Assembly: GCA_023935145.1 (NCBI GenBank)
Contig: CM043702.1
Span: forward strand, 57,392,501-57,456,500
Source of the DNA: Bretschneidera sinensis
Taxonomy: Eukaryota; Streptophyta; Magnoliopsida; Brassicales; Akaniaceae
DNA length: 64,000 bases
Direction: 5' to 3'
Position 1 is the first letter of the stretch; the number at the start of each line of letters is the position of its first letter. The position numbers and the translations under genes are program-made. The notes under the pieces were generated by a model. The model ran no database searches and had not been told where the DNA came from. It saw only the letters and a list, made by a program, of their open reading frames with translations. Below, one piece after another: positions 1 through 10,963 of this stretch.

Positions 1-478
1 TTATTGTAACTATATTTTTTTCTTGCTTTACATAGATGACATTTTGATTATTGGTCATCATATTAGTAGGATTTATGAATTGAAGAAGAACCTCAGTAAA
101 TTATTTGCAATAAAGGATTTAGGACCGGCGAAACAGATTCTTGGTATAAAGATCTCCTGTGATAAAAAGCATGGGAAGTTGTGGCTGTCTTAAGAAGGTT
201 ACATTGAGAAGATTCTCGAGAGATTTCATATGGGCAATGTAAAACCTATTATTACTCCACTTGTGGGTCACTTCAAGCTTAGTTCCAAGCAGTTTCTTAC
301 TAATGAGAAAGAGAAAGAAGAAATGAAGAAAGTCTCATATGCTTCTGTAGTTGTTAGTTTGATGTATGCCATGGTTTGCACAAGGCTAGATATTGCTAAT
401 GCAATTAGTGTTGTCAGTCGGTTTCTCTTTAATCCATCAAAGAGCATCTTAGATTCCATATTGTTATTTCTAAGACGT
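1..478 (+). pseudogene. Copia-1 reverse transcriptase, C-terminal part (interrupted)
   Basis: One frame reads as Ty1/copia reverse transcriptase. A YIDDIL catalytic box lies at about 29-46, followed by the thumb region (LGPAKQILGIKI at about 124-159) and the conserved stretch around DIANAISVVSRF. A TAA at 191-193 replaces the Gln usual in WLSQEGYIEKIL, so the copy is dead. The frame stops abruptly at 478 where Athila-1 begins. Its continuation (RNase H) is found at 12372. The gag, protease, integrase and 5' LTR of this element must lie before the window. Family assignment is confident; the finer copia lineage is not. Confidence 0.88.
474..478. repeat. Target site duplication, left copy (Athila-1)
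   Basis: GACGT directly precedes the LTR terminus TGATTACACTC. The matching GATGT follows the other LTR at 12372-12376, one mismatch. Both sites lie inside the Copia-1 reading frame, which rejoins across the pair. This fixes the insertion site of Athila-1. Confidence 0.8.
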
Positions 479-1830
479 TGATTACACTCAAACTAATACG
501 CAGTTATTATGTATAGTTGAGGTGTCGATCCCACAAGGAAAAACGAACTACAAGGGAAAGTGTAAACCTTAACACGAACAATAAAGATCAAGTGAAAGAA
601 TTTGAGTTTTGATAATGAAGTAATGTGAGAAAATTGTGTAAATATAATGAAGATTATAATGGAGAGATAACAAGATTCTGAGAATCCTCCCTAGGTTCGT
701 TGCCTTATTCTAATCTCGATTCAATTGTTTATATCTCGATTGCTAGTTTCACATCCCAAACAAGCAATCGGTAAATATTTAATCAAAGCACATATAAACC
801 CTAATGTAATTGCTATGAAGTACTCTTTACTTTCGATTCAAGCACACATGACCTATCTTATAGATTTATCAAGAAATGACAATATATCTTCAATGAAAAT
901 ATCACAGTAATGGACAAACCTAAAAAATAAATCTACTGAATCAATCACATCCAATAACTTAACATAAGAAAAGCATGACTAGACTTATATAGAGGAGAAA
1001 GATGCAATCACCGGATTAAGAGAAAATCTTCTAATTAAATCAAAGAGTAAATCATAACAATCTTTAACAATAAATCCGAACTACAACTAAATCAAGAATA
1101 GAAATAAGAATAACTACACCTAAGAATTTATCATTTCGCCTTGCTTGGAGATTAGTTGGCCATGGGGCTCATACTTGAACACCGTAATAGAGAAGAATGT
1201 AGTTGTTTTCTTAAGTTTTTCCATCCTCTTCTTTATCAAATCCTAAGTGATCTATTTATAATACAAAAGGTCCAAGGGTGTTTTCAGGTCTAAACTATCA
1301 TTAAAACCCTAATTAGGAAACAGGGCATCACGCCTCAAGCTTTTGACTGCTTTTCTTTACTTTCTGGAGGCCACAGCTCAGACTGCCAGGCCGAGGTTCA
1401 AAATGGTCCAGGCCGCGGTGCACACTGATGGTCTTCTTGGTTCTTTTAGACATGGTTCTGGAGGCCACGACTCAGCCCTTCCCAGCTACGGCGCGCACAC
1501 TCCTTTTCCTATACGAGAAGCTGATGGTTCTGGTGGCCGAGGCTTGAAGTTCTGGGCCGTAGCATGGAACACTAAAGACTTAGTTTCTCTTTATTTTGTC
1601 CTTCTGCAACCATGCCTTCACTCTGATATGCATCGAAGCATCATGCTTTAAGCTATGATAGCTTCCCATCTCTTTTGAACTCAAAGTACCTGAAAATGCA
1701 CCGAAATAGATCAACAATCCAAGAATATCACTTTAGAATTGTTAAGGTATAAAAGTGTAATTCAAACCTAGATCAACCCTAAAATGCTAACAAATAAGTA
1801 CTGTTAAGATGCATTTTATGACTCTCATCA
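479..1830 (-). repeat. Athila-1 3' LTR
   Basis: The 1352-bp terminal repeat begins TGATGAGAG and ends GTAATCA when read on the element (-) strand. It pairs with 10964-12371, which is longer mainly because of an indel in a GC-rich repeat patch (about 1335-1560 here). The TATA-like ATTATAAATAG of the - strand lies near 1250-1262, downstream of the GC patch in element orientation. Small ORFs here (for example at 725-910 and 1343-1651) are not supported as genes. Confidence 0.92.
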
Positions 1831-1843
1831 TAACCCCCAACTA
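1831..1843 (-). other. Athila-1 polypurine tract
   Basis: On the - strand the purine-rich AGTTGGGGGTTA abuts the LTR start TGATGAGAG. It is the expected primer for plus-strand DNA synthesis. An almost identical tract precedes the 3' LTR of Athila-2 at 53321-53335. Confidence 0.8.
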
Positions 1844-3680
1844 GCTTATTGCTAGTCCCTAGCAATTCAAGCGAAAAACAAGACAATATGATATGAATTC
1901 TATAGTAGAAATCAAAACAAAATAAAGCAATGTTAGTGTTAAACCAAGAGTAATTCAAATTTCCTGTCTCAAAAATCGTAAATAACACATAACACATAGA
2001 ATCATTAAATATCACCGAAGTCCAAAAGTAATCCAAACATCAATCTTACAATTGTTATCGACTCTTAACATCCATCTTACCACAATCTATTAATCCGAAC
2101 ACCCGAATGATTTTATGCACAACATTCATGAATACAAGTCTTGGCCTCTAAAAATATAGTAATTTGCGTGACATGAATCACAAAAACAAGCTCCATAGGC
2201 TCACTCTTCAAATCACTCTCCACTATTGTAGAAAAATCACACTACCTTGGATCAATAGGTCTTTAATAAGCTTGTAACATTAGGCTAAGGTAAAGGTCAA
2301 GAAAGAACGGGAAGTATTCAACAAGTATAAGAACTCAATTTCTTAGTTTTAAACACAATTACTTTAAGCACTGGATAACCTTACTTCAACACCCAACTTT
2401 TTAAACCATTTTTCGAGCATTTCTATCAATAAATCACCACTTTTTTATTTTCTTCTTTCTTTGCCATAATTCACTTTTTTTTATAATAATTTTGGCATAA
2501 GACCATTCACCTCTTTTTTTATTTTTTTCCCACAACCTCTAACTTATCTTCTTTAATGTACTTGGGTTATGGTAGTAATATTTTTTCATATTTCCATCCT
2601 TACTCCTCTTAATCTCAACAAATGTGTATAACTAAGTTCTTTTAAAAGAAAGGTAAGGATAAAATATTTTTAGGCTCAAAAAGGTAAGTAAATGGTTTAT
2701 CGAAAGAAACAAGGCTCAAATTTTTTTTGAAGAAAAGGCTCAAATAGGTGATTAGCGATAAATATAGCAAGGGTAAGTTTGAAAGGCTCAAACGGTCCAA
2801 AAATGGCCTATATCATATCCTAAGTAATGTGCATTCTAGGATTTCGCCTCAAGTGATTATAAAATAAGTTTTAGAGCTTGTCGAGACCGTAAAAGTATTC
2901 ACAAAACAATCGAACAAAAAACTTCTCTAAATGTTTTAGACTAATCATGTAATCTTACCGCAACCTAGAGTCACAAACCAAATGAAGATTGACACTTAAA
3001 TTATTCTCAAACCGAGGCAAGATTTAACTTCTTCTAAACGCTATATGCTCTCTCAATTAGGCTCATATCATTGACATGTGAATTAACTCCAAGACTAACA
3101 TAAAGCATGCTAAAAACAAACAAAAAGGGAAAGTGACACCAAGCAGTTCAATGGAAAGAAGAAATGCGTTTCCTTTATCCCCAACTTAAAAAGTGCACTG
3201 ACCTCAATGTGAAAGAAAAAGTAAAGGAAACTCCCTTTGTAATCAAAAGTGCACAGAAGCTGAAAATTGTGCACCACCATTTGAACTGCATGCGGTTCTT
3301 CTTGTTGAAATTTCGATCTATAACATAGAACAAAACAAACAAAAAGAAAGCAACTGCGGTGTAACATTAAGATTCCCACCGTATGTTAGGTTAACACTTG
3401 AAAGCTAAATAAATAACTAAAAATGAAAATAAAGTATGAAAAATAAAATAACGAAAAAGAATGCATAATAAATGTTAGTACAGTCATCCGATAATAAAAT
3501 AAAAGGAGACAAACAAGATATAACCCAAAATTAATCCTCTATGTCTTCGTCCTCCTCTTTACACTTTTCATTGTCTTCACCTTCCTCTAGAGCTGGATCA
3601 AAAGATGAACTCGGATAGGGTGGAAAAGTGGGAAAGTGAGCCATATCACAACTAGTGGCAAAGGTAAGGTGTTGGTACAT
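1844..3680 (-). other. Athila-1 3' noncoding region
   Basis: About 1.8 kb between the env-like ORF and the polypurine tract. It has no convincing coding frame and is rich in A/T runs. It is clearly homologous, in the opposite orientation, to 46900-48360 of Athila-2, so this is a conserved element segment, not host DNA. A short stretch near 3180-3260 translates similarly in both copies (FFFHIE). Because this segment is conserved at the DNA level and the frames are unrelated at the ends, I treat it as noncoding. Confidence 0.75.
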
Positions 3681-4676
3681 CTAACCAAAAGAAGAATACA
3701 CCCCCGCTTGATAATCTGCTTGCCTAGCCAAGAATCGTTCCTGATGATCAAACCTATCATGCAAGAGTTTCTGATGCTCGTCAAACCGAATCTCTAAATG
3801 CTCAAGGCGCTCTGAAACAGTGAAATTCCTAGGGGGAGGGGGGGCAGCAATTGCTGCTCTCTCACCCGGAGCTAGCGGCCTTGAGACTTTAATCAGATTG
3901 AGCATGCCATCATTGATAGGCTTCTTGGGTTACTGGGCTTCCTCATCAGGACTGTACTGGACGCCCGCTCGGATGCATAATTGGGTAATTAATGAAGGGA
4001 AGTACAACCTAAGATTTTGTCTCACAGTGTGTATGATAGAATTAAATATGATTTGGCCCACTTCAATAGTCATGCCCATCAAAATAGCATAAATCAGAAC
4101 AGCTCTCTCAACAGTAAGATCACTATAGTGCGTAGCAGGCATCAACCTCTGACACACAAAATATTGCCAAGCCCAAGCATTAACAGTCAAAGAAGTACTG
4201 GGCAAGGTTTTAGGGGTATCACCCATCATTTTCCAAGTTATGCCCGGAATACAGAGAGTATTGCAAACTTCGTCATAGTCAATATTAGACATATATGCAA
4301 TATACTCACTATTTTCTATGTCAGGTAGCCCATAGAATCTATTGATAGATGTGCTGCTAAAAGAAACTATTTTTCCTCTCACCATCACCTTACCATTCCT
4401 ATGCTCTTCGGCATTAACATAGAATTCTCTAACCACATTTGTAAGGGAATGAGGTGGTTGTCTTGCAAATGCACCCCAATGCCTATTAATAATCATTCTA
4501 AACAAGGTTGGTTTTCCCCTCTCTGTGATAGTGAATCCTCTATCAGGAATGGGTTTCCTAGCATTTATCAAGCTAATATATCTTTCACTAGCCTCAAAAC
4601 TGACAAATTTGCTCTCATCATACTCTTGAGGTTGTTTCCCCCTTGATCTCTTAGTTTTAGGGGCCATTTGAATCAA
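3681..4676 (-). pseudogene. Athila-1 env-like / plant transposon ORF, one internal stop
   Basis: This ORF follows pol and matches the position and flavour of the third ORF of Athila elements, often called env-like. The N-terminus is basic (KTKRSRGKQ, a possible nuclear signal). It then resembles the 'putative plant transposon protein' domain: FYVNAEEH, a V-RGK-V-FS region and FYGLPD in the first 120 residues. After a single TAA at 3930-3932 the same frame continues for 83 codons (to 3681) and includes a coiled-coil-like segment (RLEHLEIRFDEHQKLLHDR). I see no clear signal peptide or transmembrane helix, so a true envelope function is not supported. It is less damaged than the upstream pol. 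Confidence 0.75.
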
Positions 4677-5404
4677 ATTTATAGAACAAAAGAACTAATT
4701 CAAAATCAACCACCCAAATAGCACAAATTCACAACAAAGAGAAGAAATTGATCTTACTTGATGCCCAAAGTTGGAGAGAAGAAAGAGTACCCACCAACTT
4801 GAAATCTTCTTGAAGAACTAAAAATCCTCTTAGAACCAAGCTTTTTGGAGAAATTTTCAGCAAAATCTGTAATATGAGTGAGAAATTCTTCAAGAAATGG
4901 TGTTAGAATCAAGAAATAGTGAGAAAAATGAGGTGAGTAAGTGAGGGTTTGGAGAGAGGATGAGAGAGAGTGGAGTGTGCTATGTGTTTCGCAAAGTAGA
5001 AATGAAGAAGATGGTGTAGAAATGGGTTTTAAAGGGTCTAGATCACGGGTTGGCGCCGCGGCTTGGGCATGCTCGCGCCGCGGCTTGCTAACCTAAAACC
5101 CAAATGTTACTTTGCTGTGCAGCACGACGTGGTGTGGGTTGGGGCGTGGTGCGATAGACTGGCCGGTAGGCGAGCGTCAGTGGGCCGAGGCGAGGTCTGT
5201 TGGGCCTAAGCGTGGTCCGGACCTGTTCTAGTTAAAAAAACTTGTTTGTGCGAAATAAAATTAGCAAAATAGAAATAACCTTTAAACTAAAAATTAGATT
5301 AAATCAAACTAGAAAAAAAATTAAAAATTAAAATTGAAATAAACTTAATTAAAAACAAAACAAACAAAATGAAAAATAAATAAAAACATACATGTGTGGT
5401 GTGG
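4677..5404 (-). other. Athila-1 spacer between pol and env-like ORF
   Basis: A 0.7 kb segment without a credible ORF. The part nearest the env-like ORF is A/G-rich leader-like sequence. About 5040-5215 is strikingly GC-rich, with two copies of a GCGCCGCGGCTTG motif and other CpG-rich words. The motif resembles the GGCCGCGGCTCA repeats of the same element's LTR. Confidence 0.6.
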
Positions 5405-7073
5405 TTAAGGTGAATAGACCGGATCCATAAGTGGAATGTCTTCCACTTCCGGATCTTGCCTATCAATTAAGATTTTAAGGTGTTGACAATTTACTTTAAC
5501 GATCCGATTATCTCTAGGATCCTCTATTTCTACCACCCCATTTGTAAAAACATTCTTTACTATAAAAGGGCCGGTCCACCTCGATCGAAGTTTTCTTGGG
5601 TGCTTATGGAGTCTAGAATCATATAAGAATACTTGATCATTAGACTTAAATGTTTTCCTCAAAATTTTCTTATCGTAAAACACTTTCATTCTAGCCTTAT
5701 AGATTCTAGAGTTCTCATAAGCATCATTTCTCAACTCCTCTAGCTCGGTCAACTGAAATTTCCTAAGCTTACCTGCTTCTCCCATATCAAAGTTGAAATG
5801 CTTGATGGCTCAATAAGCTCGATGCTCGAGATCTACAGGTAAGTGGCAAGGATTTCCAAAAACAAGCCTATAAGGTGACATACCTAAGGGAGTTTTGAAA
5901 GCTGTGTGGTAAGCCCAAAGCGCATCAACTTGTCTCAAAGACCAATCCTTGCGATCCAGGTTGACTGTTTTTTCTAATTTCCCTGTTTGCAAGTTCTACC
6001 TATCCACTTGTCTGAGGATGGTAGGAAGTAGAGATCTTATGTAACACCCCATATTTTCTCATCAAATCTTCAAAAGAACGATTGCAAAAATGCGTACCTC
6101 GATCACTAATTATAGCACATGGTGTACCAAATCGAGATAACACATTTTCTTTGAGAAATTTAATTACCGTCTTATTATCATTGCTTCTACAAGCTGCTGC
6201 CTCTACCCGTTTGGACACATAATCTATTGCCACAATGATATATTGATATCCGAAAGAAGGAGGAAATGGTTCCATAAAATCAATGCCCCAACAATCAAAA
6301 ATTTCGATCACTAAAATTGGGTTTAAGGGCATCATATTACGACAAGACACAATTCCTGACTTCAGACACTTTTCGCATGAGTGGCAATAGATGTTTGCAT
6401 CTTTAAACAAGGTGGGCCAATAAAATGCACACTGTAGAATTTTTGCAGCGGTTTTTTTCATTGAAAAGTGGCCCCTACAAGCTTGGGAGTGACAAAATTC
6501 CAAAACGCTGGCAATCTCTTCATTAGGGATGCAACCCCTTAAAATTTGGTCAGGGCAGTATTTGAAAAGACAAGGGTCATCCCAATAAAAATTATGTACC
6601 TCAGTCATAAACTTCCTCTTGTCCTGAGCGCTCCAATCCATTGGTATCTCACCGGTAGCCAAATAATTCACGATATGAGCAAACCATGGTAGAGAAGTAA
6701 TAAAGAGTAAATGCTCATCAGGAAAATCATCCTTGATTGGTAGGTTGTCAGAGGTGTCTTCAAATGTGAGCCTCGAGAGATGGTTAGCCATTACGTTCTC
6801 TACTCCTTTCTTGTCTTTGATGGTGATGTCAAATTCTTGCAAAAGTAAGATCCATCGTATTAGTCGTGCCTTAGCATCCTTCTTTGTAAGAAGGTACTTA
6901 AGGGCTATATGATATATGAAAATAATAATAGGAGAGCCAATCAAATAAGCACGAAACTTATCCAAAGCAAACATTACAGCTAGCAATTCTTTTTCAGTGG
7001 TGGTGTAATTCATCTGAGCAATATTTAGAGTTTTACTAGCATAGTAAATGACAAAAGACTTCCCCTCTCTTTG
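5405..7073 (-). pseudogene. Athila-1 pol: RNase H and integrase
   Basis: The first part is RNase H (NYTTTEKELLAV, about 7013-6975, then the connection region with IRWILLLQEFD). Integrase follows. Its zinc-binding region has HSQACRGH and CHSCEKC, and its core has catalytic Asp in GIDFMEPF and SDRGTHF. The third acidic residue should lie just after HPQTSG, where a TAG (6000-6002) replaces Gln, followed by a frameshift near 5995. A TGA at 5810-5812 replaces a Trp. The C-terminal integrase domain runs to a natural stop at 5405 (RWTGPFIVKNVF). Integrase would insert the cDNA into host DNA; here it is inactive. Confidence 0.9.
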
Positions 7074-8347
7074 CTATCCAAGAACAGCACCTACAGCAAA
7101 GTCACTAGCATCACACATGATCTCAAAAGGTAAAGTCCAATAAGGTGAATACATTATAGATGCTGAAGTAAGCTTGCCAATCAGCATTTTAAAGGCCTCT
7201 TGATAAGCTTGTGTCCACTCAAATGGGGCATACTTAATTAGGAGGGCACATAGTGGTCCAGATATGGTGGAAAATTTTTGTATGAACCTCCTATAAAAAC
7301 CCGCATGACCAAGAAAAGATTTCACATCCTTTATGGTCTTAGGTGTAGGAAACTTAGAGATTAATTCAATCTTAGATTGATCAACCTCTATCCCCCTAGA
7401 ATAAATAATATGCCCTAAGACGATACCTGAAGGTACCATAAAATGGCATTTTTTCCAATTGAAAACTAATTCCTTCTCCTCATAACGAATCAATACTCTT
7501 TCTAAATTGAATAAGCATGCATCAAATGAAGATCCAAAAACAGTCAAGTCATCCATAAAAACTTCCATGTAATTTTCAACCATGTTACTAAAAATGCTCA
7601 TCATGTAACGTTGAAAAGTAGCAGGTGCATTACATAATCCAAATGGCATTCTACGAAAAGCATAAGTACCAAAGAGACAAGTGAAAGTGGTTTTATCTTG
7701 GTCTTCTAATGTAATTTCAATTTGATAATAACCAGAATAACCATCCAAGAAACAATAAAAATGATGATCAGCTACACGCTCAAGAATTTGATCGATAAAA
7801 GGTAGTGGAAAATGGTTTTTTTTTGAGTGGCAGCATTTAATTTTCTGTAATCAATGCACATTCGCCACCCAATAACAAGTTTTGTAGGGACTAACTTTCC
7901 TAGGTCATTCTTTACCACAGTGACACCTGACTTTTTAGGAACGACCTGTATAGGACTTACCCATTTACTATCAGCTATGGGATATATGATTCCCGCATCT
8001 AATAGTTTTAACACTTCATTTTTTACCACTTCTTTCATAGTGGGGTTAAGCCTACGCTGGGGGTCTCTACGAAGGCTAGTTCCTTCATCCAAATTAATTT
8101 TATGAGAACAGACCAGGGGACTAACACCTTTTAAATCAGCCATGCTCCAACCTAAGGCAGATTTATATTCAATTAAAGTCCGAATTAATTTCTCACCTTG
8201 AGACTCAAATAATTCATATGAGATAATAACAGGAAAAGTATCACCTGGACTGAGGAAGACATGCTTTAAACCCTTAGGTAAAGGCTTCAATTCGACTTTG
8301 GGTGCTTCCACACTTGAGGGAATTTGTTTCTTACTTCTCTCAAGCAA
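7074..8347 (-). pseudogene. Athila-1 pol: reverse transcriptase
   Basis: Gypsy RT entered from the KPLPKGLKHVFL linker, with GIIYPIADSKWVSP, then RMCIDYRKLN, then DGYSGYYQIEI and the catalytic FMDDL box near 7545. A run of nine A on the - strand (+ strand T run near 7820) has shifted the frame between CIDYRKLNAAT and DGYSGYYQ, consistent with slippage. A TAG at 7074-7076 separates it from RNase H. An in-frame TAG just upstream (8357-8359) separates it from protease. All catalytic motifs are still visible, so most decay is by point events. Confidence 0.9.
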
Positions 8348-8356
8348 CTCCTCAAA

Positions 8357-9141
8357 CTACTGTTGCCATGCATGAGTGCCATAATCCTGAGTTTTATAAA
8401 AAATAGCACAAATATCAATTACATCAGATAGATTATTAATAGAATCAAACTCAGAATTAACAAGAAAATACTCAAGAAGATCAAAATCATGAGCTATAGA
8501 AACTCCCTTATCGATGAATAACTCGATCATGTATAACTGGTGGCTCTCGTCATCATCTTTTGGTTGTTTTGCAACATTAAAGATGTTCACCTCGAGGGTC
8601 ATGTTTCCAAAGGACAGCTTCATGAACACATTCCTGCAATTAATAAGAGCATTTGTAGTGGCAAGGAATGGCCTAACCAAAATCAAAGAAATTTTAGAGG
8701 CAGTGTCAACAGCAGAGGTAGTGTTAAGGATTAGGAAATCAACAGGATAGTAAAATTTATCAATTTGAATTAGAACATCCTCTACCACACCCCGGGGTAC
8801 TTTGACCGAACGGTCAGCTAATTGCAATACCACAGCGGTTGGTTTGATTTCTCCCAATCCCAACCGCAAATAAATCAAAAACGGCATTAGATTCACACTA
8901 GCTCCTAAATCGAGCAATGCTTTTCCAACCTTATAATTTCCAATATTGCATGCAATGGTTGGACAACCAAGATCCTTGTATTTGGGAGGAATCCTCTGCT
9001 CAGTTAGAGCACTAACTTGCTCTGTCAGGAACACTGTCTTCTTCACATGGTGCTTCCTCTTAACTGTACACAAATCCTTGAAAACTTTTTCATAAGTAGG
9101 AACTTGTTTAATCACATGTAAAAGAGGAAGATTAATTTTAC
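8357..9141 (-). pseudogene. Athila-1 pol: aspartic protease
   Basis: The retropepsin-like domain shows the Athila version of the active site (LLDLGASVNLMP, near 8900) and the downstream RPFLATTNALINC stretch near 8650 that corresponds to the second conserved block. It would cleave Gag-Pol. A frameshift near 9120-9141 uncouples it from gag, and TAG at 8357-8359 uncouples it from RT. Athila-2 has a closely similar protease at 45850-46540, which helps identify the ancestral frame. Confidence 0.88.
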
Positions 9142-10807
9142 TTACCTTAAGTTCTCTAGGATTTCATTGTTTAGGTCTAGAGTTTTCTTGTTTGTTTTTA
9201 AGGCTTGAGGGAATGGTGCCTTAATAGGACTCTTGGTGACCTCAGGGTCCTTGGGCGGCTCGACATCACTACTACCTTGACCCTTTTCCATATCCTCTGA
9301 TTTGTTCGTTGTTGGGATGTGTAATGACTTACCACTTCGTGTCACAATGGTATTCACATCTTTTAGATTCTCTTGTGCCATGTGTTGACCATGGGGTGTG
9401 GATTGAGCTTGAGAAAGAAACTTACCTTGCTCATTCACACTCAAGGAGCCTATCAATTTGGACACTTGGCTCCTTATTTCTTTGTTTTCTTCAACAACCT
9501 ACGTAATAAATGCTTCACATCTTTGGTTTGTCTTACCCTGTGCCTCAATAAATGCATGCAAACTGTTTTCTAAAGAACTCCTAGAGGATGAGGGTGCATG
9601 ATATGGTGTAGGATATGATCTAGGGGGTTGTTCAAGCTGCTAGTTTTTAGACTTCCAGCTAAAATTGGGGTGGTTGCACCACCCCGGATTATAGGTATTA
9701 GAGAAGGGTACCAAAGGTTTCTTGTACATGCCTAAGGCATTACATTGTTCCTCATACATCCCTCTCATATCAATAAATGTGGGACATTCTTAGGCGGGAT
9801 GACCTACCCCGCCACACATAAAACATGGTTCTAAAGACTCGGCATGATTAGCCACGTGTGTTGGCTTTGAGCCCTTAGTCTTTAATGCATCTAGCTCCCT
9901 AGTGAGCATCTCAACCTTAGCCTTTAGGTTGTCCTTTTCCCTAAGATGGTAAATTCCACCACCATTTGGCTTTCCTACAAGTCGTGACCTATGTGCTTTC
10001 AGTAGCACTAGGTCCAGTCCAAGTGTGAGCTTTTTCAGCAAGCTCATTGAGGTATTGTATGGCCTCATCAAGATCTTTTTGTAAGAATTCACCATTACAC
10101 ATCATCTCTACAAATTGGCGCTCTCTATATGTAAGTCCCTCATAAAAATAGCTCACTAAGCGCCAATTCTCATACCCATGGCGAGGACACATACTTAACA
10201 ACTCCTTAAATTTCTCCCAAGACTGATATAAAGTCTCATTGTCCTTTTGTGCGAAGGTAGAGATTTTCCTTTTTAAAGCATTGGTCTTATGTTAAGGGAA
10301 ATATTTATTAAAGAAGACCAGAGTCATCTCATTCCATGACCCAATAGATCGTGGTCTCAGTGAGTATAGCCAACTCTTAGCTCTATCATTCAAAGTGAAA
10401 GGAAAGAACTTGAGTCTCATGATGTCATCAGTTGCATCTTGACTATGAAAAATCATAACTACTTCCTCAAACTCCCTAATGTGTACATATGGGTTTTCAT
10501 TTTCCAAGCCATGAAACATAGGGAGTAACTGTATCATCCCTGTTTTAAAATCTTGATGGCGAGTATTGGCTGAAAACATGATGCATGATGGTGTGGCTGT
10601 TCAGCTAGGATGCAAGTAATCTTTAAGTGTCCTAGCAACATTCTCATTGGGGTTATCAGCCATGTTAACAAAATCCTCTAAAGTCTCGTATGGGGGTACA
10701 CTATGGTTTGATCTAGGCGAGGTTTCACTAACGGATGTGGAAGGAGAGGGTAACTCTATTTCGAGTCCTCTAATGAATCTACCTCGCAAATCTCTCGGTC
10801 TAAGCAT
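9142..10807 (-). pseudogene. Athila-1 gag
   Basis: The Gag frame begins at the ATG at 10807. It includes NPNENVARTLKDYLHPS (shared with Athila-2 gag), a capsid-like region (GLENENPYVHIREFEEVV, then RAKSWLYSLRPRS) and HGYENWRLVSYFYEGL. A CCHC zinc knuckle (CFMCGGVGH) lies near 9790-9825. Lesions: TGA at 10601-10603 (CGA in Athila-2), TAA at 10292-10294, a frameshift near 9990-10030, TAA inside the zinc knuckle near 9790, and further stops near 9640 and 9500. Gag would form the virus-like particle and bind element RNA. This one is extensively decayed. Confidence 0.88.
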
Positions 10808-10940
10808 ACACCGAATGAGTTAGAGGGAAAATAAATAAAACAAAATAATAAAAGAAAATTAGAAAATCAAAACAAAGAGAAAAGAACAATATTATCGTCT
10901 TGTCTCAAAGTTGACAATATTCCTTGTATTTGAGCATGTT

Positions 10941-10958
10941 TCCTCGGCGACGACGCCA
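10941..10958 (-). other. Athila-1 primer binding site (tRNA-Asp type)
   Basis: On the - strand TGGCGTCGTCGCCGAGGA lies a few bases inside the 5' LTR. It is a mutated form of the complement of the plant tRNA-Asp 3' end (TGGCGCCGTTGCCGGGGA), the usual primer of Athila elements. The same site is better preserved in Athila-2 and Athila-2b. The 130 bp between it and the gag start is a noncoding leader. Confidence 0.8.
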
Positions 10959-10963
10959 AAATT

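Noticed and set aside
3110..3379. ORF of 89 codons on the - strand resembling one at 46850-47137
   Set aside because: The similarity is DNA-level conservation of the Athila 3' noncoding region; frames and ends differ between copies.
3681..4676. True envelope glycoprotein
   Set aside because: No signal peptide or transmembrane segment is visible and the residues resemble a plant transposon-protein domain; only position suggests env.
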